64,000 nucleotides of DNA from Mycogone perniciosa (Eukaryota; Ascomycota; Sordariomycetes; Hypocreales; Hypocreaceae). The stretch covers positions 124,001 to 188,000 of the forward strand of contig JAOALB010000087.1 of assembly GCA_025331125.1 (NCBI GenBank), read 5' to 3'. A program made the translations under genes and the position numbers. The notes beneath the pieces were generated by a model that worked only from the letters and a program-made list of their open reading frames with translations, did no database searches and was not told the origin of the DNA. Positions 23,047 through 35,496 of the stretch are shown here, in pieces (position 1 is the stretch's first letter; every line of letters starts with the position of its first letter).

Positions 23047-26000
23047 ACCTCGCCTCTGTTCTGTGCGTGCAGTGCATGCGAGCGTGAGAATGCTACCACC
23101 ACATACGAGGCGCATGCATCTACCTAATTGAGCAATTATCTCATCCCAACACGGAGCCTTTTGAAACCTCTCAGCCATTCATTCTCTGCAAGACAGGCGG
23201 AAAAAGTCGCGCATGACACGGAATGGATGGGCACCTGCTGCAATACTGACATGGCTTGCTGGAAATTACGGAGTACACGAGGGGCATAGTTGCAGCAAAG
23301 CAAAATGGAGAACAGACTCAATACTCACCAGCGAGAGCATGCCGAAGACGCTAGCATTGAAACAAACCAAAAAAAAACCATCCAGTCGGTAGCCTAATTT
23401 CGCGCTCTGGTGAGGTGACGACACAGAACTGGGGACGGGCACGTTTGTGTGAGTGAGTGTGAGACACGTTGACGTCGTACTCCGTAGTCTTGTTGTCACT
23501 GTAGTTGCTTCTGGAGATAGCAACCTGATCGATCCACCAGACCTGTGCAAAGTACGGAGTAGTAAAGTTGACAGCTCACAGCCAACGCACGGCATCAAAG
23601 GGCGGTGTTGGCAGCATCATCTTTGTGAGATACCATCGTCATTCTCTGGGCACTATCAACGACGCGACAGACAAATACAGTAGAGCCCAGCGAACTATTG
23701 CGGCACGCCCTCGGCGAAACACCGTGGACGCTGGCGCCCAGATACTGAGAGGGAGAGTACTAGACAGACTTTAGTGGACTGGATTAGCACCTACTCCGTA
23801 CACCTAATTTGCTGGCTGCACTGCAATGCACAACGCTGTGTACCAGCACTACTCCAACTTCCCAGCTTCTGCGCCTTCCGCCTTTTCTCCCGCAAAACTG
23901 AAGATGCCGCACTGAAAAAGGGCGGTCGACAGGGGACAGAGTCTGGAGAGGTCATCGAGAGGACCGGACAGGACTCCACCAATGGCGGCCATTCACAATC
24001 CCTGAATGGGTTTGCACGACACGACATACATACACCTGGACGCAGCGCACCGCAGCGCAGCCCTGCACGCTCGAGGGGGCACAGGGAAGCGCAGTGGCGA
24101 AAATGCTGGTCAGCACGCAGGAGGGAGTTTCCATGGAGGAAGAGTGCCCGAAAAGCCCATTCACTTCTCCCTCACGGCGTGCTGGTAGTATCCACTGTGA
24201 AGCTCAAGCGACAGCCAGGACGCGATGCCTCTTTAGGATCTGGGGATTTTGGCAAGCTGGGGGTCCCCCCGACTGCTCGCTGAGGAGTACGGAGTACCCA
24301 GCGAGTCTGTGCTCCCACAGCCAATCATGCATGGCTAAGTGGCACCTCTTCTGGCCCTGGGACTTCAAACGGTCTTGTGGCCAGCGCTCCCGGGAGAGGG
24401 GTTCCAAAAGGAGCCGTCAAACCTGTGTGCTCTGGGCGTGGGCGAATGTACCCCGTAGGGCTGAAGCAATCCTGGAGGGGGGTTTTCCCAGCAAAGCTGC
24501 AAGGCCTGCTGCGGCCAGGCAGCCAATGGGTGGCTGCGGGTGGAGATACGTTTGGTGTTGGTCAGATCCCTCCTACAGCGCCCGCTGCACGGCGTCCTCG
24601 GCATCCCCGAGTACCTCAATTAATTGATAGGCTCACCGCTGGAACAGCGAGGGAAATGTGTGAGGTGCATCAGGAATCTGCGGAGCCAATAACCCTGCCG
24701 GGACAGAGTACTCCGTAGTACCGCTCCCTAATACCAGCTCGCCAAATGCACTGCGGCCACAGAGGTCTCCGCCAAGTACATCTGATAACGCGTCGCACCC
24801 GCAGCCCTACGGGCCGAGTCGAAGTACCCATGGACAGCCTGGGCCTCAGGTAGGCCTTCGCTCGATGGCCTCAGGCGAGCCCGATGCTCAAAGGGGTCCG
24901 AGGTGCATATAATGAATGGCGAGGCACTGCGACTGAAAGATAGGGTGACCAGCGGGCTGGACTGACGTCTGCACTGTATTTCGCTCCGTCGCTATCCGAG
25001 CCCAGATGTGGCGGGTGCTACTTCGTAGACACTGACAGATGTGTTTCTCAACAGTGGCGTAAGTGAAGGTTGGCTTGTCGATCAATAACGACCCATTGCG
25101 TCTGCGGCAGGGCATTGGGGCCACTCCGGGGGTGGCTCATAACGGCACGTGATGAGGCTATTGGCCTGAATTAGGTATTAGCCCGCTGATTTGATTGACA
25201 GTCCCTCATGGACCCCTACAGTCCCCCAAACAAGCAGGGCTTCTTGGGCTCCATAATTGGATATCCAAGAGCTCTGCGAGTACTCATATGCAAATGACAG
25301 TCAATAATACTCTGCACAGCGCGTGACAGTTAAAGAGAGATGAAAAAGGAAAAAGAAAAACAAACCATCCTGCTACGCCGGAGGTTCAGCTCCGCATGCG
25401 TCTGGATCCCATTCCCTCAAAATCCGACCTCTCAAAAATCCGGCCTCTCCGGAAATGAAAGAGGATACCTAGCTACGAAAGCGAAATGGAGCAACGCCCT
25501 CTGTCAACAACGACCCCAGAGCTTTGTTGCTCCACCATCAACACTGGATGCCCCTGGGGGCGAGCCACTAATACGTCGGACGCAAACGAGCTACACTGAC
25601 AATGGACCTAGCACCAGCACGTCCCAGAGTTGGATCCCCAACTTATGTAGGTACGCTGTTAGTCGCCGCTTCGGCACCGTCGTGAGTAACCTGAAGCACT
25701 TCCGATGAACCGAGGATAACTATCTATGTCCCGTGAGAATGGGTTGACTAGAGAGGTAGAAGCATACTAGACAACCAACCCACTGGTACTCCGTAGTAGT
25801 AGCAATTTCAATAGTAGTATTTGGATCAAGGATGGTGTTTCATTCTATATATATCAACTCAAATCCGTGACAAGCTATTTATGGGTAACAGTTCTGGTAC
25901 TACTATGGAGTACTCTCAGTAATAGTAGTACTACTACGGAGTACAGATGAGACCGATCTGAAGATTGCATGTCCCAAATGAAACATCACCACGCTGACGT

Positions 26001-29000
26001 CCGATGCGATTGCGATTGCGATTTCGGGCCTATACTAGGCTAGATCTTTTTGAGATGAATTTATCTGAAGAACGTTAGGTTCGGTATTCTCGTGCGGGCG
26101 CAACGTGATGAGATGCAGAGACGCAGAGGCGCACAGATGCTCGCGTGAGTTTTTTTCTTCTTATGATCGCCTTCGCTTGAGGAAAGGGATCGACCGGCCC
26201 TTCTGAGTTAACGAGAGGCTCCTCTTCTGTGGAGAATATTGAAAATCGCATTGCTGTTAATTGTCGCATCTACTGCTGACTGCGGCAAGCTCTAAAAAAG
26301 AGATGGTGCGAAGGGAGGTAAGGATGATGTCTTCATAGTCCTTCACGTTTGGGAGTCAGTTCTCAGACCTTGCTGTCGAGCGCGATAAACCAACATACTA
26401 CTACTACTAGTAGCAGCAGTATAAGGCTGAGTTGCGCGCATTTGCTATGTTCACGGGATTTGCGAACAGGCTGTCGCGAGCCTGCCCATACCAGGTGTCT
26501 TTGCGCATTCGGGAAAGCCCTTGACAGAAAACCGCCATTCAGGCATTTTATTTCTCCGCAGCGCTATTAACTAAGCCCGTCGGACAAAAGGTCCAGATAG
26601 ACGTGATGCATAGACACACACCCCTACTCAAAATACATACATTCTCGTACGAGTACTACTACCTGGACCTGCAGCACCAGAGGCCGCCTCATCGGTGACC
26701 GCTAAGGCCTCCATCGTGATCTTCGCCACACGCGTACGGTGCCGTGTTCTTCTTTTCCAAGGTTGGGACCCGTCTCTGATTGCCAGCCAGCGTTATCCAC
26801 CCGAATCGGGTTACCGAACGAGTCAGTATCATGCACCCACAGGTTTGCGTCGTACGAGTGCAAAGTGCGGAGTTTAGTCGCCCCAGAGTACCGGTGTTAC
26901 CGTAGTAGTAGGTTAGGTTAGATGACTTTGACTACTACCTACTACCTCGAACCAAACCGCCTCTATTCATGAGAGACAAGCTGAGACAAAACGGTAGGCA
27001 CTCGGGCAAAAACGCGGGGTGTCTCCAATTGGAGGAACGGCAATCGGCCATGCCAAGCGCGGGCTATTAGAGCTTCATTTAGACGTTTAAACATCTGCCG
27101 TGATTCGTATCTATCTACAACACACCAGATCATACCACTACTAGTATTGCTATTTATCGGAGATGCAGGATTCGATATGCATATACTATTCCGAAGTCGG
27201 ATGGGACGAATGTGAGAGCCGGACCATAGTATTGGACACAAGAAAATAGTAGTACTACCTAGTACTCTGTACATACTGCCCGTAAAGCAAGCACGAGCAC
27301 ATTACCTAAATGATGCACAGATAAGAACAAGGGTTTCTGGAAATAGAACGGACGAACAGAATCGGTAGTATCGCATTTCATTTCAAGCTTTTATCAATCT
27401 CGCCAATGCTTCGCCGAGACAAGCGCAGAAGACATGGGAGATTGTCCGTACATACGGAGTGCATACTAGTGTCGAGTGTCAAAGGTGAAGTGAAATGTCT
27501 CAGCCACACACATGGGGTGGCATTGTACATCGGGATTGGATGAGGCCCAGCGACGAGGCACCTTGAGAACGGACCCTGATGCTAATTCAAATGTGGTAAT
27601 CTGCACGGCACGCCAGATGGAGTCTACGGCCTTCTGGAAGGGTCTAGGGGGCGCCACAGGGAGGCTTTTCGTAGGGTCGAGTCCGGTTCAAGGTTTCCCC
27701 GCCGCCCAGCTTGAGAGCAAGAGCAAGTTGTGGTTGTGGAGCATCACCACCTCCTCCAACTAGTAACACAGGACTAACCATCTTGGAGAGGCAACAGATG
27801 CAAGCCGACTCAACTTGGCTGGAATTTGGAATCCGCAAAACCTTCTCTGTGTCACTCCCTTCTGGTGACCCCTTTAATTTTTCCGTATTCTTTTCCTTTT
27901 GGACCATAACCCACCGGGATATTTTCTGTGATCCGGATTGCCGGTTATCCGCCCCACTCACATCAAGGGATGTCGATGCCAAGTTTAGATGCCACCAACA
28001 ATAGACTGGTTGGGTTGCATATTGGATTGGCCTCTTTCTGCCTCATCTTGCGATATCTTTTTAAGTTGCTTGCTTTTTTTATAGACCTCTCCGCGTATAC
28101 CGTATTATACATACTACCACTACGGAATACCCCGTAGCTCTCCTCATTCAATATCTGCGGGAATAAGAATTGTACCTGGCAGCCGCGGATATTGAAGTGA
28201 GATTCTTATTGTGCCTAGTAGCACGATATTCGATCGTCGGTTAGCTTGCCGTTGAGGTTCAACACTCGGTAGCTGTTCTTAGCCTGTGGGTTGCGCCTCG
28301 ATGTTTCCTCTCGGCGTTTGCGGGTGCGCGTGCACACCTTGATACAAGAATAGTGAATGTTTCGGTATCCTATGTGCTTACCACTCTGCTTATCTTGCCC
28401 GTTGGAAAAACGATACAACCCGGTGGACGACACGCTTAGATACAAACCACTAAGTTAGTTGTATTTACTGACAGACGCTTTTGGCAGCTGTGTGTAGTGA
28501 GTAATGGGATCATTAATCACAAAGGTTCTTGGTGCGCGGCAGTACGGAGTACGAAGTAATACATATGTACTCCGTATATACTTTCGGTATTAGCTTAGAG
28601 TTAGTAGTTGATAGCTCCGACGCCCTATAGCATTCGGGTTTTGTTTATAAACACACACATGTAATTCCGAATAAAGCCCCTACTCGTGCATTCTGCTTTG
28701 TAGTACTCGTACTCCGTATTCCGCAAATAAGATTTAGGGACCCGGGTTGTTGGTCCAACTTCGGAAGTGATGGGAAAAAATTATATGGGCTGGTAGGCAA
28801 ACGGGATCCGTGGAGGTGATTCCCGTTCCCGAATTGTTTCCCCGACTCATATATGTACTAGACGTGAAATGAACAACGCCACCTATGAACCCAACCAACC
28901 AATAAGCCCAACTAAGAACCACATCTTTGGGATTTAGGGCTGAGGGAGGCTCGGCAGACGTTGACGTGTGTGGCAGACGGAGTGGTTCCGAGGGGTAGGA

Positions 29001-29659
29001 AACTCAGCCCATTGGCCCGCCGATCCAACTGCCCCTGTTTTGAAGGGAGGGGAACCGTTTCGTTTTAATTTGGTCTTTCAGGCGCTCAGTTCAATATGAC
29101 TGTCTTTCGGTGTGATCAGCCAATAAATGACCACTTTCTTAATACATACACACATTCATGCTACCTACGCACCACTACCAGGGCCCATGCTCAAGGGACT
29201 GAAACAGGGCCGACCATTCAGACTGGCTACTGCTAGGTGGCCGGGCTAGGGTGTGGGTTGGGCTGGGTGTCTGTCGTCCCAGAGCGCAAGCATGCGCTGG
29301 CAATCATTGCTGCAGAAAACCGTCCACCGGGTAGGGCTTTGGACTAACAGACAAGTTGTATCAAACCTCTACGCCGTCCGGAGTAGTAGAGGGAAAATTG
29401 AGACATGGCTTTGAAGCTATTCATGAAGCTAAGAGAGGGGGAAAAACGGCCGCTTTGGCTCTTTATGGCACTTGGCCTGCTGACCAAATTAGCCGTTCTT
29501 GGAGCCGGCAATGGGCACAGGCCGCTTTTCGCTGGCATAAGGGCGTCATTTTGGACAATTGCGGAAAGGTGAGATGGCCGACCAACGAGGGAGGCGGGTC
29601 CTGTCAGGGGAAAGGCGCGTATCTTCCAGTCGGTACCAGGGTTGCAACAACTAGGACGA

Positions 29660-29682
29660 GTACGGAGTACGTACGGAGTACT
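29660..29682. repeat. direct pair of palindrome motif
   Basis: Two copies of GTACGGAGTAC lie directly head to tail, each 10 bp apart, followed by CT. A run of CCA triplets follows at about 29690. Confidence 0.9.
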
Positions 29683-29855
29683 GCCACTACCACCACCACC
29701 ACCATTAGCAGTACTACTGCTTGGTCTCAGGTGCCATGTGCGGACACGTGTGGAACATGCCTACGAGTATGCAGACAAGTTGGGAGAGACTGACTAGCTG
29801 ACTAGCAAGCACTACTTACTCTGTCCTCAAGGCATATTTTATTATTTCATCGTAT

Positions 29856-29873
29856 GTACTCCGTACGGAGTAC
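29856..29873. repeat. perfect 18-nt palindrome
   Basis: GTACTCCGTACGGAGTAC equals its own reverse complement. It is the longest perfect member of the dispersed family that I noticed in this window. Confidence 0.95.
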
Positions 29874-32370
29874 TACTTCTTACTTTGTACCAGCATGTGT
29901 CAAGCGATACCTAGTATGAGCCCTTGATAAAAGCCCAGCCTTCTAGTTTAAAAATACTATTGTGTCAGTATATCTCCTTTTAGAACAGACCAAATAAAAG
30001 ATATCAGTTATTTGGCGCTTGCTGAGACTTTTCATAGTTGCGCCACGCAGCTTTGTCATAACAGAGACCAAAAATAGGTTCATGACAAAAAAAAAGCACG
30101 TGCAGGGCCGTTAACAGGGGTATGCTGGAATTTACCGCAACACCGCCCAACCGGCATCGAAAAGTCCCGTGAAGGATGAGTCTAAACATTAGCCCTACTG
30201 AACAGCCCAAAAAAAAGATGTCTCCAAAAAGTGCCATGTATTTTAGGCGCTATGTTTGTACTCCGTACATTGGCATTGTCTGCCTGCCCAAAGGTATGGG
30301 ATGGGTTGGAACGGTGCTCAAACCAGGAAACGCCACGCCCCACGGGCGGTCAAAAGATTTGGCCACCAATCATCCGCAGCGGCGACAGGTTCCGTCCGAC
30401 TAGTGACGGAGGTCCTACGAGTACTCGTAGGTATGTGTGTGAGTGTCTGTACGAGTATGTACATGAACATGATCGTCGTTGTGAAGTCGCGAGGTTGTCC
30501 TTAATCATGCACTTGTGTTTCGTCATCAACGGTTGTTTTCCCTTCCATCTTTGCTTCTTTGTGTGAAGCGCTGTCTCGGGATGCCAGACGCCACATTAGT
30601 CAGGGCGCTTCTCTTCAATGCCCTTCCGTGACAGCACTAGTATTTCTATTCATGATTAATGATCCTGAAATGGAAACATGATGCAGGTAAAAGATGCGCT
30701 CCATTTTGCATCGCCATGATGCACACATGAGCCCAACTACTGCCGGGAGTTGAAAAGAAAGTTGGCACTACTTTCAACAAGCCACCCGGGAAGCACAATA
30801 TCCGCGCGCGTTTGCTTTCGCTTGCGTGGCTATTTTCCTGTTGTTTACTCGTATGCCTTCTGTACTCGTATGTCTCCATTCCGAGTCTCAGATCAATGAG
30901 GGCCCCGGTAGGTTGCCAAACTGTGGACCGTGCGGCAAGATTGGAGGGCGTTGAGTTGAAGAACGTGCCTCTGGATCGAGCGATTGGGTGCGATGGACCG
31001 CTGGGAACCTACGGCATTGCGCTTGGGGAGTTTCCCGGGATGGCCGGAATGTAAAAGCTAGAGCGAGGCTGTCATTGTCTGCAACACTGCCACTCACACG
31101 CCTACGAGTACAAGTACAGTACCACCTTGTGGGTAGGGATTTGTGTAGTGCTGTTAGTAGCAGTAGTAGTATGTGGATGGCTCAAGATATTGGCCAATCC
31201 AATTGGGGTTGTCTGATTCCTCCCGAGAGAGTTGAGGAAGGATGAAAGGTTGGTTGTGCCTATCTGGGAGAAACGATGCGAGCGCAAAACCGGCAGTCCG
31301 GCTGAGAGATCTACAAACCATGGAGCCACGGCCCATGGTGTATGACGGTGTATAGAGTACGATGGGTTCTTGGATTGTGGTAGTAGTCGTAGCAGTAGTA
31401 GTATCTGCTGCCACACCAGCGAGCCGCCGGATGCGGACAGGCCCAATAATTCCCCCGGCGCCGGTTTCGCCTACTTCGGCTGTTACCAGTTGTTAGCTTC
31501 AGTGTTTGTGTGGAGCGGTTAGGTGGTGCCAAACGGTTTGGTGGTGGTGATGGCAGCGCCGGAAGCCTGAGGCAGAACACAGAGGAGAGAAAGAGGGCAA
31601 AATTGTCCGCCGTAGCCATATGCCGTACCATGCCCTGATACCAGCAAAGGTACGTACCAGGAGGCTCCGCTGATGTTCCTGTTACTGCCACACCCATCCT
31701 GTGTGCCTCATACACCGTCTGCCCCGTCTGCCCTCCGCCATGCCCCGCTCCATTCCTCCTCTTCTCTTTTTCGCACACCATGCCATCGCCATCAAGCTTC
31801 ACACACTCCCACCCCCCTGGACCTCCACCAACGACGCGGATACACAGATCCGCCCCTCTGCAGCCCAAAAAGAACACCACACCCAAAGGCCGGTCCTCAC
31901 TGATCGTCTAAACCGACGGGATGGCTTGTGGCATACACCACACACCCCTCGCCCCGCCGACCGAAGCCAACGCTAATTACATGCACGAGCCTTTGCTTCA
32001 TGAGCCATGAAGCCTGGCCCATGCAGCCCTGCAAGGCCAAGGGTCTCAATGCATACCTACTACGAGTACTACTCGTACAACTTCCGGAGACACAGCGAGA
32101 GAGATAACTCGACCATCCAGTATTTAAACTCTGGCGTCCTCCCGTCCACCCATTCGGCCCATCATACTATCTAGTGCAACTGCTGTTCGTCGTTCACCCG
32201 CAGTGTTATATATGCTTGTATAAGTATATACAGGAATCGACGTCCCACTCTCTCATCCATCGATCTCTGCATCCATCTACCGAGTCTACCAAGCTTGCCT
32301 TGTCCTCACCTCGTCCCCGCCCTCATCGTCACTCTTGATATACACACTTATATCACACACAACCTTGGCC

Positions 32371-33407
32371 ATGTATACCACCTCACAACACCCTTACGCC
32401 TACGCCACGGCGCCGGCTCCAGCTCCAGCTCCAGCTCCTCCTGCGCCCAGACACTGCTCGAACCACGGCACAAGCAGCGCCTTCAGCAGTTCTGCTCATC
32501 CCGATGAGGACTGGACCAAGATTTCAGATCTTGCCGAGCGTCGGAGGATACAGAATCGCATTGCCCAGCGCAACTACCGTATGTACTTCCTGTTCTACAG
32601 CATTCGCTTGGAAGCATGCTAGAGAAACAGCCGGGAAACTAACATGCATTCCTTTTATAGGCAAGAAGCTTAAGCGCCGTCTAGAGGACCTCGAGCGCCG
32701 CGCTGGTTCAGAAGAGGGCGATTCTCCCAAGCAGGCCTCACCAATCTGCCAGTCTGCCAGCCCCAGCAAGGTTACCAAGCGCCAGTCGACCAAGTCGCAC
32801 AAAGCCCAACAAGCCCAAGTCCCCGTTCGGATCCCAACACCCACCAAGACGATCGTGTCTCAGGGCCAGTTTACCCCTCCAATGGAGTCTCATGAGGAGT
32901 TGGCATACGCTCCTACCGCCTATAATGACCGCGAGCGATCCAACACACCGCCCGTCTTCTCCTACGCGACGTACCCAGCTCCTGACGAGCTGCTCATCAA
33001 CCCATATGGCTCAGCTCATGCCTACACCACCTCTGAGACGTATCCGAATTACCTGGCTACCGCCGCCATGCCATCGGCACTCCCTTCACTGAGCCACTAC
33101 AGTGAGCCGATCAAGCGTGAGGCGTACTCAGACCATGTGATGAGCTCATACGTTGGCTACGGCTTCATACCCGCCATGGACATGAGCATGCCGAGCCCCT
33201 ACGACACATCAAACCCACTGGTGAGTTCGGCCAGGCACCTCTCATACGCTCGAGAGACTCGTTGCTGATTCTGGGGCCCAGACTCCTCCTCTGTCAAACT
33301 CGTATGACCACTCGGCCAGCTGCTCTGAGACCAGCTTCGAGTATCCTACGACGCCACTGTCTATGCCCGGCTCACCCGCTGCGATGGCGCAACATCACCA
33401 CCACTAA
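32371..33407 (+). CDS. bZIP transcription factor with a very short leucine zipper
   Basis: Predicted nuclear DNA-binding protein. Exons 32371-32578, 32661-33220 and 33282-33407 give 297 residues. The basic region is at about residues 50-75: WTKISDLAERRRIQNRIAQR followed by NYRKKLKRRLEDLERRA. The N-x7-R spacing of bZIP proteins is intact, and the first zipper Leu falls at the expected place. The next heptad position is Glu, however, and a Ser/Pro-rich stretch follows, so the classical zipper ends after about one turn. This is a known fungal subgroup; dimer partners cannot be read from sequence. Intron 1 splits the codon of the invariant Arg of the basic region. The remainder is rich in Pro, Ser and Tyr and ends in four His. 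Position 32335 upstream is a TTG, so ATG 32371 is used. About 14 kb without genes lies upstream. Confidence 0.9.
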
Positions 33408-34128
33408 GTGCACTCACTCACTGCACACACTCATCTTCATCCTCATCATTCATCTTTACTACCATCGCCATAATCACCACCACCACAACACCCGACACTC
33501 ATGACCTTCTTCAACGCTATGATACCTCCATCACTATACCTATCTCCTTGCTAGTACCCGTCTGTTCCGGGAATACACGGCGTCGAAAAGGGCAGTGGCA
33601 GTGATATGAATTTATTGGAAATGACGCCTGGCGCACGAAATGGGGGCTAGCTAGAGGCGGCAGCAGCAGCACCAGCGGATATGGACTTTACGAGGGCATA
33701 GCACAGCACGGTACTTTTTTACTGAACTTCATTCGTTTCTTGGGGAGCCTGGGAGGCTCAATCTTTGTGTTATATACCACCTTTGGGTTACGGGAGGGGA
33801 AATGGGACAATCCCGGAAGGACGGGCAGGGGGCAGGCGTTCTTGGGCGTAGGCTACAGCACTGCGACGAGAGGTCTCTGTACAAGCGTGTTGCTTTTGAT
33901 GGTGTTCTGTAGCGTTTGTATATGTTTGCACTAGATATCCTTTGGAATCCGATAAAGAGAGCACAACAAAATATGTGCCTTGATTGTACAATTGCATGAT
34001 CCTCTCTTTGCGAGTAGTAGTATCGTAAGTCGTAAGTCGTAAGGGTGATTGATGGTTGGGATACGAGTAAGTGAGCTTCTTCCCTGCACAGGTAAAACGT
34101 GGCGCTGCCCACGGGCATGCATGCATTG

Positions 34129-34184
34129 GTACCGAGGTACCCAGGTACCTACCTTAGTATGTACTACTACCTTAGGTACCTAGT
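34129..34184. repeat. AGGTACCT-type inverted repeat cluster
   Basis: Repeated GGTACC cores (GGTACCGAGGTACCCAGGTA, then CCTACCTTAG, and CCTTAGGTACCTAG) form an imperfect inverted repeat around GTACTACTAC. Further copies lie near 34780 and 48793. It is distinct from the TACTCCGTA family but also centred on GTAC. Confidence 0.8.
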
Positions 34185-34463
34185 ATGAACACTGCCTCTG
34201 CCTCTTTTCTCATTTTCTGGGGAACGTTGACAAATCTTGCAAGTTATTACGCGTTTAGGCAAGCGTGCTACACTGTAGGTACGTATCTACTCCGTACTCG
34301 TAGCGCTGCACTCTTTTGCCGAACTGCGTTGCCGAAGCAAAAGCGAAACGGGCGAGGTGCTCCGTACGTACTAACGGAATACGGGAAGACGCGGGGCGGT
34401 TTCTATTTATTTGTGTTTACTAATAATATCACCACTCGGACTCCGGAGTGCATTGTAAATAGT

Positions 34464-34497
34464 AGTACGGAGTACTCCGTATGGAGTACGGAATACT
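34464..34497. repeat. palindrome-motif cluster
   Basis: GTACGGAGTACTCCGTATGG followed by AGTACGGAATAC. Three units in alternating orientation share GTAC junctions. Confidence 0.9.
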
Positions 34498-35496
34498 AGT
34501 AGGTTGATTGAGGAAGAGTGCGGCAGGGTAGAGCAAGGCAGAGCAAGCAAGGTTTTGTCCGTCTTGTGTTATTTATGTCTTGGGTGGAGAAGAATGTCTG
34601 TTCTTTGAGACATATTGAAACGGCGTTGCCCGCACAGATGAGACATTATTTACCTGGGATGTTACCTATATGATCTGTGATATAGGCGGGCGGCAGCAGC
34701 AGTAGTCAAAGAAAAATCTTTTTTTCTTCCTCTCCATTAGGGGACGGCCCGGTGCTTGACCTTGCTGCCATTGCTATCTAGGTACCTACCTGGGTACGAC
34801 ATATCACATTTCTGAGTGGGTTCATTTGGAAGCACAGGATTCGGACCGAGCGCTATGCGCATTGTGCGGTAGTTGTCAATGCATAAGGTTCATCTATCAG
34901 CAACACACAAAGTCCCCATGTTTAGGCAAAAAAGAACTAGGCCAACCAAACGGAACCAAAACCCCTTTCAGCAGTAAAGCTCATTTAGGAAAGAAAAAAA
35001 AAAGTGAAAAAAAAGAAAAGAAAAAAAGGTCCGAGGAGAGAGTGTTCCGTGATTAGGCTAAAGCAACGACGCCGGGAGAAATGCAAGGCGTCAGATCAGA
35101 TCACACTTCTCGTCGGAGCAACGGAAGGAGTTGTTAGTTTAAACTTTAAATCTTTCGTTTCTCGATCTTTGAGATTAATAATCCTTTGGGTGCAAGTTCA
35201 GACTCGGACTGTAATAGGAAGGAGCCAACTGTATCAACTACTCAGAGTAGTGATCTCAAGACGGAATCAGGAACATCTGTGCTAGTTTTCAGGACAAAAG
35301 GGTGCACGAACTATCTAGTTAGTTAGTTACTTAGTTTGAGGCACAGACACGAAGGATGCGGAAAGAGACCCGTTAATATGGCTCTTCTCGGATGGTATCA
35401 TGTAGAATTGCAAGGTGGCGAATGGACATGTCTAGTGTCAACATGGCGTGTTTGTAAACATTTTGATTAATTATCAATAGACGGCCCCATTCAGAC

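Larger units (their letters stand above)
20517..32370. other. main part of the gene desert, upstream of the bZIP gene
   Basis: In almost 12 kb I find no reading frame with conserved protein features. The longest frames (23774-24283, 24094-24627, 31311-31886) look random: they overlap frames on both strands and have no introns joining them. Motif copies occur throughout, including inverted pairs at 20625-20648, 22079-22143, 23021-23046, 29660-29682 and 29856-29873. The last 300 bp should hold the bZIP promoter; TATTTAAA at 32121-32128 is TATA-like and 243 bp before the ATG. Long non-coding transcripts cannot be excluded from sequence alone. Confidence 0.45.
33408..35496. other. intergenic with two palindrome families
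   Basis: No gene is seen. The stretch contains the AGGTACCT-type cluster at 34129-34184, the TACGGAGTA cluster at 34464-34497, another GGTACC pair near 34780 and a purine-rich run at 34987-35030. The first few hundred bases are probably the bZIP 3' untranslated region. Confidence 0.5.

Noticed and set aside
23774..24627. Plus-strand frames of 169 and 177 codons in the gene desert
   Set aside because: They overlap each other and minus-strand frames, have random composition with many Arg, Cys, Trp and Ser, and contain the palindrome motif within the supposed coding sequence.
31311..31886. 191-codon minus-strand frame upstream of the bZIP gene
   Set aside because: It has low complexity, a Tyr-rich tail caused by a GTA repeat and no recognised feature; it lies in a likely promoter.
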